10,833 bases of DNA from Candidatus Gastranaerophilales bacterium (GTDB lineage: Bacteria; Cyanobacteriota; Vampirovibrionia; Gastranaerophilales; Gastranaerophilaceae), in NCBI GenBank assembly GCA_021202305.1, contig JAJQDG010000096.1, positions 1 through 10,833 of the forward strand. Reading direction: 5' to 3'. The notes below the pieces were generated by a model. It was not told the DNA's origin, did no database searches, and was given only the letters and a program-made list of their open reading frames with translations. A program made the translations under genes and the position numbers. Position 1 is the stretch's first letter. Each line of letters begins with the position of its first letter. Of the stretch, positions 1-6,911 are shown piece by piece.

Positions 1-1
1 A

Positions 2-562
2 GCTTCTAATTCACCGAGAAGAAAAGAAATTTTAAAATCGAAAGGCATTAAATTTAAGATTAAAACATCAAATTGCAGGGAAAAATATTCAAGCATTTAT
101 GATGAAGAAATTATAAAAAGTAATTCTCTCGACAAGGCGTTAGCGGTAAAGGAAGAAAATACCCTTGTAATAGCTGCTGACACCGTTGTTATCCTCGATA
201 GTGTGTGTTTGGTTAAGCCTCAAAATGTATTTGAGGCTGTTTCTATGCTTAAATCTCTTTCAAACAGAACGCATACGGTAATAACGGCGCATACGTTTTT
301 ATATAACGATTTAAAGTATACTGATGTTTCAAAAAGTTTTGTTACGTTTAGAAAAATTTCCTATTTTCAAATTTTAAAATATATTATAGAAAAAAATCCC
401 CTCGATAAAGCGGGCAGCTACGGCATTCAGGATTTTTTAACCCCCATAAATGCAAAAAATCCTCCAAAATCAAGTTTTATTTCAAATTTATCAGGCAGCT
501 ATTATAATGTAATGGGGCTTGATATAGAGCTTGTTTGTAAAAGGATTGAACTTTTTCCTTGA
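2..562 (+). CDS. maf: Maf-family nucleotide pyrophosphatase (dTTP/UTP type), 5' end missing
   Basis: The reading frame is open from the left edge and 186 residues are visible. The family is usually about 190 residues, so only a handful of N-terminal residues are missing. Visible family motifs are SNSPRR at residues 2-7 (the phosphate-binding S-x-S-P-R-R box), AADTVV at 58-63 with the presumed catalytic Asp60, LVKP at 70-73, HTVITA at 91-96, KAGSYGIQ at 136-143 and SGSYYNVMGL at 164-173. The KAG-x-YGIQ form is typical of the YhdE-like subgroup, which hydrolyses dTTP and UTP (and modified pyrimidine nucleotides) to the monophosphate and pyrophosphate, rather than of the m7GTP-preferring YceF type. 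The loop before the Lys-Pro pair (ILDSVCLVKP) lacks the two glycines common there, a mild divergence. The enzyme is cytosolic and may prevent misincorporation; older annotations call it a septum-formation inhibitor. It lies 41 bases upstream of corA on the same strand and is probably cotranscribed. The family call is firm; the substrate is inferred. Confidence 0.9.
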   Translation, partial: ASNSPRRKEILKSKGIKFKIKTSNCREKYSSIYDEEIIKSNSLDKALAVKEENTLVIAADTVVILDSVCLVKPQNVFEAVSMLKSLSNRTHTVITAHTFLYNDLKYTDVSKSFVTFRKISYFQILKYIIEKNPLDKAGSYGIQDFLTPINAKNPPKSSFISNLSGSYYNVMGLDIELVCKRIELFP

Positions 563-603
563 GCGTAGTTTAATTTAAGTAGGATGAGAAAGGTGCAAGC
601 GGT

Positions 604-1557
604 GTGATTGAAATTCTCAAAACGCAAGACAACGGAACACTGAAAGAATTGACCCTTAATGATGCTGAATCCGGCTCATGGTTCAATCTTATTTCCCCTA
701 CCTTTGAAGAAATTCAAAAGGTTTCAATAATTTTGGATTTAGAGGAAGATTTTATAAGAAATTCTCTTGACGCGGATGAGTTGTCGCGTATTGAGTTTGA
801 AGACGGAAATCTGTTGATAATTACAAATGTGCCGATACTTGACGATGAAAAAAACTTTGATACACTGCCTTTGGGTTTAATTTTTACGCATGAGGGAGTA
901 ATTACGGTTTGTTCAAAAGAAAATAAAATTTTAAGTTCCTTTAACTCTGATACATCTAAATTTTTCGACACCCGCAAAAAAACAAATTTTATGCTTAATA
1001 TTTTATTCAGAACCGCAAAATTTTATTTAAGGTATCTAAAAATTATCAATAAGCAAACAGAAGAACTTGAAGATTCTCTGCGTAAAACAACCAGTAACAA
1101 GGCGCTTTTTAAACTTATTGAGGCGCAAAAATCTTTAGTGTATTTTACAACTGCACTGAAAGATAACAGAGTTGTGCTTGAAAAAATATTAAAGTCGGTT
1201 AATTCACAAAATATGCAGGGGCTTTTAAAATTTGACGAAGATGACGTTGATATGCTTGAAGATGTGATTATTGAAACCCGTCAGGCGGAAGAAATGGTTG
1301 AAATGCACCGTAATATTTTAGAAAACATGATGGACGGTTTTGCTTCAATTATAAATAATAATGTTAATCAAGTTATGAAGTTTTTGGCGGCAATTACAAT
1401 TATTCTTTCAATACCTACTATGCTTGGAAGCTTCTGGGGAATGAATGTGGAATTGCCTTTTGCGGGCAACAGCCACGGGTTTGCCTATGTAATTGCGCTG
1501 TCAACCCTTTGCGCGGTAGGTGCAGCCGTATTTTTCGGTAAAAAAGGGTTGTTATAA
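604..1557 (+). CDS. corA: CorA-family magnesium/cobalt channel
   Basis: The product is 317 residues, the normal CorA length. Residues 1 to about 258 form the acidic and helical cytoplasmic domain, including the long stalk helix (about 205-258). Two membrane segments follow at about 259-278 and 292-311, with the signature GMN at 279-281 between them (FWGMNVELPF). The NNNVNQVMKFLAA run at 251-263 leading into the first membrane helix is also typical. CorA forms a homopentamer in the inner membrane and conducts Mg2+ (also Co2+ and Ni2+) inward, gated by Mg2+ bound to the cytoplasmic domain. The many Asp and Glu residues in the N-terminal half fit that regulation. The GTG start is forced: an in-frame TAG lies at 580-582 and no other start codon falls between it and 604. 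A modest purine-rich RBS (GAGAAAGG, 586-593) precedes it. The ion specificity is known for the family, not shown here. Confidence 0.94.
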   Translation: MIEILKTQDNGTLKELTLNDAESGSWFNLISPTFEEIQKVSIILDLEEDFIRNSLDADELSRIEFEDGNLLIITNVPILDDEKNFDTLPLGLIFTHEGVITVCSKENKILSSFNSDTSKFFDTRKKTNFMLNILFRTAKFYLRYLKIINKQTEELEDSLRKTTSNKALFKLIEAQKSLVYFTTALKDNRVVLEKILKSVNSQNMQGLLKFDEDDVDMLEDVIIETRQAEEMVEMHRNILENMMDGFASIINNNVNQVMKFLAAITIILSIPTMLGSFWGMNVELPFAGNSHGFAYVIALSTLCAVGAAVFFGKKGLL

Positions 1558-1655
1558 ATTAAAACCGCTAAATAATACCCTTGCACCTTGCTAAAACGCT
1601 ATCTTAAATTAACTCATACAGGCGTATCATCTTATGCGCATTAAAAGTATACAAA
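1558..1655. other. Convergent corA/secA spacer, no clear terminator
   Basis: The genes on both sides end here facing each other. A 6-bp hairpin with one G-T pair (GCGTAT 1622-1627, ATGCGC 1634-1639, 6-base loop) could form but lacks a run of T on either strand. An overlapping alternative 4-bp hairpin (ATAC/GTAT, 1617-1628) competes with it. The spacer also contains GCGTATCAT (1622-1630), repeated downstream of the glycogen synthase gene, and TAAAACGCTA (1592-1601), repeated downstream of ruvB. Confidence 0.4.
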
Positions 1656-4277
1656 TTACATCGACCCCGGCCCGCCCACAAATTGAACGCCAAATTTGAC
1701 GCGGAAAATGTGTTTTACCGTATCTGATTGAATATCAAACATCATCTGGTTAAAATAATCAAATGCGCGTTTTTTATATTCAAGCAAGGGGTCTTTTTGC
1801 CCGTATGCAACAAGCCCGATTGAATCTTTAAGATCATCAATATTATTCAAGTGATCAATCCATTTTTGATCAACGACATGCAATAAAATATCTTTTTCTA
1901 TACGGCGCATCATATTATCATCCGCAAAGGGAATTTGCGGTTCTTCTAATTGTCCGTATTGTGATAATACGGAATTAAAAAGCTCAACGGTTTTTTCTTC
2001 ATGTTCTTTATAAGCTTTTATTGCCGAGTCTTTAAGGAAATTCAGCATATCCTGATATCTTAATTTGCGCAGGGTTTCTATATTGATTTTTTCGGCAAGC
2101 TGCGGAAACGCCGTATGAATTTCCGTTGTCAAAAGTTTTAAATCCGCTTCAACATATTCGGCGGGCGACATATCTTTTGAAACGTATTGCCTTAAAATTC
2201 TTTCACACTCTTTTTCAATCATATAAAGAATATCATCGTACAAAGAAACATTTGAAAGCACTTTTTTGCGCTGGGTATAGAATTTTTCTCTTTGAATATT
2301 AATAACATCGTCATATTCCAGAACCGATTTTCTTATGTCAAAATTGCGCGTTTCAACTTTTTTCTGTGCGGATTCTATCTGCCGCGATATCAATCTTGAT
2401 TCAATCGGCATATCATCAGCCATAAAATTAGCAATAATATTGCCGCCAAAAATTCGCATTAAATCATCTTCCAGAGAAAGATAAAACCTTGTTGACCCCG
2501 GGTCGCCCTGACGCGCCGCACGCCCTCTTAACTGGTTATCTATACGGCGTGATTCATGTCTTTCTGTCCCTATAACATGCAAGCCGCCCAGTTTAACAAC
2601 CTTGTCATGTTCATCTTCCGTTATTTTACGCGCATTTTTAAGCGCCAGTTCTTTTAAATTTTCATAATCAGGATGTTCGGGAGTTATTTTTTTTGAATCT
2701 AATGACTCTTTTGCAAGATATTCGGGATTTCCGCCAAGAAGAATATCCGTTCCGCGCCCTGCCATATTGGTTGCAATGGTAACAGAACCCAAACGCCCCG
2801 CCTGCGCTATAATAAACGCTTCTTTTTCATGCTGTTTTGCATTTAAAACATGGTGTTTTATCCCCCGCTGTTTTAAAATATTTGATAAAAGCTCGGATTT
2901 TTCTATGCTTATCGTGCCTGCCAAAACAGGACGCCCCATTTTAGAAAATTCCGCAATTTCATCTGCCACATGTTCAAACTTCGCACGCTGCGACTTGTAG
3001 ATTATATCAGGCATATTTATCCTGATATCGGGTTTATTTGTAGGAATGGCGGTAACTTCAAGATTGTAAATTTTCCCGAATTCGGCTTCCTCGGTCATTG
3101 CGGTACCGGTCATGCCGGATAGTTTCGGATAAAGCCTGAAAAGATTTTGAAACGTAATACTTGCAAGAGTTTGAGTTTCATCCTGAATTTTAACGCCTTC
3201 TTTTGCTTCTATTGATTGGTGCAGCCCCTCAGACCACCTTCTTCCCTGCATAAGGCGTCCCGTAAATTCATCCACAATCATGACTTCGCCGTTTCTTACG
3301 ACATAATCCGTATCTTTTATAAATAGCTCTTTAGCACGGAGCGCCTGTGTTAAATAGTGAGCATACTGAGTTTTTAAGTCATAAAGATCATTTGTTTTTA
3401 AAAGCTCCTGCGCTTTGTCTATGCCATCTTCCGTAAATATTACATTTTTGCTCTTTTCATCTACTTCATAGTGGACATTTTTTTCAAGGAGAGGCGCTAT
3501 TTTTGACATTAAAATATAAGTTTCCGCGGATTGTTCAAGCCGCCCCGAAATAATCAAAGGTGTTCTTGCTTCGTCTATTAATATACTGTCAACTTCATCT
3601 ATAATGGCATAATTATACGGTCTTTGCACAAGCATTTCATTTGAAGCTGCCATATTATCGCGCAGATAGTCAAACCCGAATTCGTTATTTGTACCGTATG
3701 TAATGTCGCACAAATAAGCCTCATGTTTTGCTTCAAAGTCGTATCCGTCAGCGGAAGATAAAATAACCCCGACAGTTAACCCTAGAAATTCAAATATTTT
3801 GCCCATCCAATCACGGTCGCGTTTTGCAAGATAATCATTAACGGTTACTATATGCACGCCTTTTCCTGATAATGCGTTTAAATATGCGGGCAGCGTTGCA
3901 ACAAGGGTTTTGCCTTCGCCGGTGCGCATTTCTGCAATATGCCCTTCATGCAAAAAAATGCCGCCTATTAATTGCACATCAAAATGGCGCATGTTTAAAA
4001 CCCTTTTGCCTGCTTCTCTGACAGTGGCAAAAGCTTCCGGCAAAATTTTGTCCAGCGCGGCTTTTTCAAGCGCCAAATCAGTTTTATAATCAGAAGATTT
4101 TTCCCTTTCGGATAAAATTTTTCTAAATTCGTCTGTTTTTGCGCGCAATTGTTCATCGCTCATTGCCGCAAACTCAGGCTCTAGATGATTTATATGGTCA
4201 ACAACGGGCATAACCTTTTTGATTTTTCTGTCGTTAGGGTCTTTAAATATTTTAAGTAACAGTTCCACGGTACCCAT
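1656..4277 (-). CDS. secA: Preprotein translocase ATPase SecA (cyanobacterial-like, no zinc tail)
   Basis: SecA is the ATPase that drives unfolded preproteins through the SecYEG channel at the inner membrane. The 873-residue product is complete. Motifs in order are: Walker A MRTGEGKT (117-124), TNNEFGFDYLRDN (196-208), Walker B region with DEVD (227-230) followed by SILIDEARTP, preprotein cross-linking domain (about 225-370), ITFQNLFRLYPKLSGMTGTA (374-393), TNMAGRGTDI (503-512), QLRGRAARQGDPGS (582-595), LEYDDVIN (653-660), and the two-helix finger/scaffold region around 795-845. The chain ends in VGGPGSM with no CxCxSxxxxxxxC-type zinc motif. This is not a truncation by frameshift: the residues fit the end of the conserved scaffold, and cyanobacterial and plastid SecA lack that tail as well. 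The ATG start is preceded on the minus strand by AAAGGA at a 7-base spacing. The gene is monocistronic in view and diverges from the ArsB-type gene. Confidence 0.98.
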   Translation of the reverse strand: MGTVELLLKIFKDPNDRKIKKVMPVVDHINHLEPEFAAMSDEQLRAKTDEFRKILSEREKSSDYKTDLALEKAALDKILPEAFATVREAGKRVLNMRHFDVQLIGGIFLHEGHIAEMRTGEGKTLVATLPAYLNALSGKGVHIVTVNDYLAKRDRDWMGKIFEFLGLTVGVILSSADGYDFEAKHEAYLCDITYGTNNEFGFDYLRDNMAASNEMLVQRPYNYAIIDEVDSILIDEARTPLIISGRLEQSAETYILMSKIAPLLEKNVHYEVDEKSKNVIFTEDGIDKAQELLKTNDLYDLKTQYAHYLTQALRAKELFIKDTDYVVRNGEVMIVDEFTGRLMQGRRWSEGLHQSIEAKEGVKIQDETQTLASITFQNLFRLYPKLSGMTGTAMTEEAEFGKIYNLEVTAIPTNKPDIRINMPDIIYKSQRAKFEHVADEIAEFSKMGRPVLAGTISIEKSELLSNILKQRGIKHHVLNAKQHEKEAFIIAQAGRLGSVTIATNMAGRGTDILLGGNPEYLAKESLDSKKITPEHPDYENLKELALKNARKITEDEHDKVVKLGGLHVIGTERHESRRIDNQLRGRAARQGDPGSTRFYLSLEDDLMRIFGGNIIANFMADDMPIESRLISRQIESAQKKVETRNFDIRKSVLEYDDVINIQREKFYTQRKKVLSNVSLYDDILYMIEKECERILRQYVSKDMSPAEYVEADLKLLTTEIHTAFPQLAEKINIETLRKLRYQDMLNFLKDSAIKAYKEHEEKTVELFNSVLSQYGQLEEPQIPFADDNMMRRIEKDILLHVVDQKWIDHLNNIDDLKDSIGLVAYGQKDPLLEYKKRAFDYFNQMMFDIQSDTVKHIFRVKFGVQFVGGPGSM

Positions 4278-4309
4278 TGTAAAATCCTTTTATAGTATAT
4301 TCAAAATTC

Positions 4310-4337
4310 ATGATAACATAAAAACCGTTTTTGACAC
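4310..4337 (-). promoter_or_regulatory. Candidate secA promoter
   Basis: Read on the minus strand, GTGTCA (plus 4332-4337) and TATCAT (plus 4310-4315) are separated by 16 bases. They match the sigma-70 consensus at 4 of 6 and 5 of 6 positions. Transcription would start about 25 bases before the secA ATG. A second -10-like TATACT lies closer to the gene (plus 4296-4301) but has no partner box and would start within the RBS. Based on consensus matching only. Confidence 0.4.
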
Positions 4338-4358
4338 AGAAGATTGTTCAGGTAAAAT
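4331..4358 (+). promoter_or_regulatory. Sigma-70-type promoter of the ArsB-type gene and ruvB
   Basis: A perfect -35 TTGACA (4331-4336) is followed after 16 bases by TAAAAT (4353-4358), which matches 5 of 6 positions of the -10 consensus. The predicted start near 4365 gives a leader of about 20 bases containing the RBS GAGGAG (4374-4379), six bases before the ATG at 4386. It is the best consensus promoter in the window. Its -35 box overlaps the candidate secA -35 on the other strand. Confidence 0.7.
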
Positions 4359-4385
4359 AGGGGTATATGATTTGAGGAGTGAAAA

Positions 4386-5705
4386 ATGGAACACTTGCAT
4401 GCTCTTGTGCAGCAAAACGCCGTTATGATAAGCGCAATTATTCTTGTAACGGCATATATTTTTATTGCATGGGAGAAAATTTCTAAAGTTACCATTGCGC
4501 TTTTAGGCGCTTCAATTACTTTATTGCTGGGGCTTTTAGCTTCCGATAAAAATTTAGAGGATTTAGGGTCGTATTTTATTAACTACATTGATTTTAACGT
4601 AATTTTTCTTCTTGTGTCAATGATGATTGTTGTGCATATTTCGGCGCATTCGGGCATATTTAAGTGGCTTGCAAATGAGATTTTAAAACTGACAAAAGGC
4701 AGACCCAAGCTTGTTTTATTTTCACTTGCAGTTTTTACGGCTGTTGCAAGCGCATTTTTAGACAACGTTACAACTGTTATACTTGTTATGCCCATTACTT
4801 TTGCAGTTTGCAAAAAGCTGGATATTAATCCGGTTATTTTTCTTATTACCGAGATTTTGTCCTCAAATATAGGCGGTACATCAACTTTAATCGGCGACCC
4901 TCCAAATATTATAATAGGCTCTGCGGCAGGATTTTCTTTTATGGATTTTATAAAGGAATTAACCGGAGTTGTTCTTGTAATTATGCTTGTTGCAATAGCG
5001 ATAATGACTTTTATTTTCAGAAAACAACTCAAAAGTACTCCTGAAAAAATGGCGGAAGTTGCGGAAATTGATAATTCAAAATCCGTAAAAGATATTCCGC
5101 TTGCAATACGTTCAATTATTGTTCTGGGGCTTGTAATTTTAGGATTTGTAACGCATGATATTACTCACATTCCAACGTTTCTTGTTGCAATGGCAGGCGC
5201 CAGCTTTCTTTTAATTTTTGAAAAGCCGCAAAAAGTTCTTGTTAATGTAGAATGGAATACCATTTTCTTTTTTATAGGACTTTTTATTATAATAGGCGGG
5301 CTTGAAGCTTCAGGCGGCATAGATATTATGGCAAAATGGCTTTTAAATATCGCAAAAGGTTCAGAATCCGCCATGGCAATGATTATTCTATGGGGGTCAG
5401 GAATTTTGTCAGGAATTATTGACAATATTCCATACACGGCTACAATGGCGCCGATGCTTCAAACAATTCAAGCCATTGAAGGTGTAGAATATACTCATCC
5501 TTTATGGTGGTGTCTTTCACTCGGCGCATGTCTTGGCGGCAATATGACAATAATCGGTGCGGCGGCAAATGTTATTGTGTGCGAAACTGCAAATAAAAAC
5601 GGGTACAAAATTTCATTTGTTGAATATTTAAAATACGGTATTTCAATTACATTTATTTCGCTCCTTTTGAGCAGCGGTTACATTTATTTGAGATTTCTCG
5701 GATGA
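4386..5705 (+). CDS. ArsB/NhaD-family ion transporter (12-TM-type permease)
   Basis: The product is a 439-residue, strongly hydrophobic inner-membrane protein of the ion-transporter superfamily that includes arsenite permease ArsB, NhaD Na+/H+ antiporters and the mammalian P protein. Two half-repeats carry matched motifs. The first has [13 protein letters not shown] (124-136), then E156 and [16 protein letters not shown] (159-174). The second has [14 protein letters not shown] (344-357), then [19 protein letters not shown] (379-397). The paired Asp-Asn and GG-x-(S/M)-T-(L/I)-I-G elements are typical of the substrate and coupling sites of this fold. A charged cytoplasmic loop lies at about 211-242 between the halves. 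The substrate cannot be read from sequence: Na+/H+ antiport is as likely as anion or arsenite export, and no arsR, arsA or arsC is adjacent. The gene has a good promoter and RBS, and its stop overlaps the ruvB start (ATGA), so the two are cotranscribed and probably translationally coupled. Confidence 0.88.
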   Translation: MEHLHALVQQNAVMISAIILVTAYIFIAWEKISKVTIALLGASITLLLGLLASDKNLEDLGSYFINYIDFNVIFLLVSMMIVVHISAHSGIFKWLANEILKLTKGRPKLVLFSLAVFTAVASAFLDNVTTVILVMPITFAVCKKLDINPVIFLITEILSSNIGGTSTLIGDPPNIIIGSAAGFSFMDFIKELTGVVLVIMLVAIAIMTFIFRKQLKSTPEKMAEVAEIDNSKSVKDIPLAIRSIIVLGLVILGFVTHDITHIPTFLVAMAGASFLLIFEKPQKVLVNVEWNTIFFFIGLFIIIGGLEASGGIDIMAKWLLNIAKGSESAMAMIILWGSGILSGIIDNIPYTATMAPMLQTIQAIEGVEYTHPLWWCLSLGACLGGNMTIIGAAANVIVCETANKNGYKISFVEYLKYGISITFISLLLSSGYIYLRFLG

Positions 5706-6775
5706 TTTTTGACGATTCAGACAAACAAAAAAAGAAAATAACGGGTATAAAAAAGCCTTCCGAGCTTGATGCGGCGGAAATTGAGTTTGACCGCACCTAT
5801 GATAAAAATATCCGTCCCAAAACTTTTGACGAATATATCGGACAAAAAACCGTAAAAGATACCTTAAAAATAACTATCAGTGCGGCAAAAAAAAGAAATG
5901 TGCAGCTGGATCATATTTTATTATACGGTCCTCCGGGGCTTGGCAAAACCACGCTTGCAACTATAATTGCAGGGGAATGCGGAGTAGATATTAAAATTAC
6001 ATCCGCTCCTGCGCTTGAGCGCCCGCGCGACATTATAGGAATTTTAATGTCCTTAAAAGAAGGCGAGATACTTTTTATTGATGAAATTCACAGATTAAAT
6101 AAAATCGCGGAAGAAATTCTGTATCCCGCTATGGAAGATTTTACAATTGATTTAACAACAGGAAAAAACCAGACCGTAAAAACAATGCGGGTTCCGGTTC
6201 AAAAATTCACACTAATCGGAGCTACTACAAAAGCGGGCGCGCTTTCAGGCCCCTTACGCGACAGATTTGGCATAATTCACAGACTTGAATTTTATTCAAA
6301 TGAAGAATTAAGCGAAGTTGTTAAACGCAGTGCATCAATTTTAAATATTTCAATTGATGAAAATGGCGCCATTGAAATTGCAAAACGCTCAAGATCAACA
6401 CCCAGAATTGCAAACCGCCTTGTCCGGCGCGCGGCAGATTGGGCGCTTGTTAAGGGGAACGGCACGGTAGATGAAAAAACAGCAAAAGAAGCACTGAATT
6501 CGCTTAACATTGATGAATACGGGCTTGATTTTACCGATAGAGAATTATTAAAAATAATTATTCAAAATTATAATGGAGGTCCTGTCGGAATTGAAACTTT
6601 AGGGGTAGCACTGGGTGAAGATATACGCACAATTGAAGATGTTATTGAACCTTATCTTTTGCAATCAGGGTTTTTAAAACGCACGCAAAGAGGCAGAATG
6701 GCAGCACCTCTGGCATATAAACATCTGGGATATAAATACGTTCAAAATAACGGACAAATGGGTCTGTTTGAATAA
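5702..6775 (+). CDS. ruvB: Holliday junction branch migration helicase RuvB
   Basis: RuvB is the AAA+ motor that, with RuvA, drives branch migration of Holliday junctions during recombinational repair. The 357-residue product has all expected elements: [12 protein letters not shown] (37-48), Walker A GPPGLGKT (76-83), Walker B LFIDEIH (124-130), sensor 1 GATTKAG (173-179), arginine-finger segment PLRDRFG (184-190), sensor 2 [12 protein letters not shown] (232-243), and a C-terminal winged helix with [16 protein letters not shown] (292-307) and QRGRMA (329-334). Small departures are GATTKAG for the common GATTRAG and RSRST for RSRGT. The first 36 residues are a charged leader slightly longer than in many homologues. 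The ATG lies inside the preceding gene's stop (ATGA overlap) without a strong RBS of its own, so translation probably depends on re-initiation. No ruvA or ruvC is in view. A terminator follows after about 20 bases. Confidence 0.97.
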   Translation: MIFDDSDKQKKKITGIKKPSELDAAEIEFDRTYDKNIRPKTFDEYIGQKTVKDTLKITISAAKKRNVQLDHILLYGPPGLGKTTLATIIAGECGVDIKITSAPALERPRDIIGILMSLKEGEILFIDEIHRLNKIAEEILYPAMEDFTIDLTTGKNQTVKTMRVPVQKFTLIGATTKAGALSGPLRDRFGIIHRLEFYSNEELSEVVKRSASILNISIDENGAIEIAKRSRSTPRIANRLVRRAADWALVKGNGTVDEKTAKEALNSLNIDEYGLDFTDRELLKIIIQNYNGGPVGIETLGVALGEDIRTIEDVIEPYLLQSGFLKRTQRGRMAAPLAYKHLGYKYVQNNGQMGLFE

Positions 6776-6798
6776 GTTATCCGCTCCCATAAAACGCT

Positions 6799-6823
6799 AA
6801 AAGCAAGGTTCTTGTTGCTTTTT
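6799..6823 (+). terminator. Intrinsic terminator after ruvB
   Basis: AAAAGCAA (6799-6806) pairs perfectly with TTGCTTTT (6815-6822) around an 8-base loop that can itself close by a short CAAG/CTTG pairing. The 3' arm runs into five T residues (6819-6823). It lies 23 bases after the ruvB stop and would end the transporter-ruvB transcript. The stem is AT-rich, so its strength is uncertain. Confidence 0.65.
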
Positions 6824-6831
6824 ACAAAAAT

Positions 6832-6853
6832 TTACAATAAATGGGTATTGTAA
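6832..6853. promoter_or_regulatory. Dyad upstream of the glycogen synthase gene
   Basis: TTACAAT (6832-6838) and ATTGTAA (6847-6853) form a perfect 7-bp inverted repeat around 8 bases. It lies about 60 bases before the synthase start, with no T-run after it, so it reads better as a protein-binding site or leader hairpin than as a second terminator. The function is not established. Confidence 0.3.
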
Positions 6854-6865
6854 CGGCAACTTTTT

Positions 6866-6911
6866 TGTATTACATGTTTTGTATTGTTAGTGTGTTGTAT
6901 TAGGGTGTATT
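6866..6911 (+). repeat. Four TGTATT repeats in the leader of the glycogen synthase gene
   Basis: TGTATT occurs at 6866-6871, 6880-6885, 6896-6901 and 6906-6911, the last directly abutting the ATG at 6912. The spacings are 14, 16 and 10 bases. No convincing -35/-10 pair stands out in this T- and G-rich stretch; the best, TTGTAA (6848) with TACATG (6871), is weak. The repeats may be chance in low-complexity DNA or may mark a regulator or alternative sigma-factor site. Confidence 0.35.

Noticed and set aside
2..562. Maf gene as a degraded pseudogene
   Set aside because: Only the first few residues are missing because of the window edge. All catalytic motifs are intact in one frame.
590..1589. 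Inverted repeat AAGGTGCAAG (590-599) and CTTGCACCTT (1580-1589) flanking corA
   Set aside because: The match is only 10 bases. Many such pairs are expected by chance in a window this size, there is no transposase, and corA is a normal chromosomal gene.
1622..1639. Bidirectional terminator between corA and secA
   Set aside because: The 6-bp stem contains a G-T pair and has no T-run in either direction, so it does not meet the criteria for an intrinsic terminator.
4583..5032. 149-codon open frame antisense to the transporter gene
   Set aside because: The transporter frame has clear family motifs across this span. The antisense frame is low-complexity and Ile/Thr/Ser-rich, as expected for a shadow of membrane-segment codons, and has no supporting RBS.
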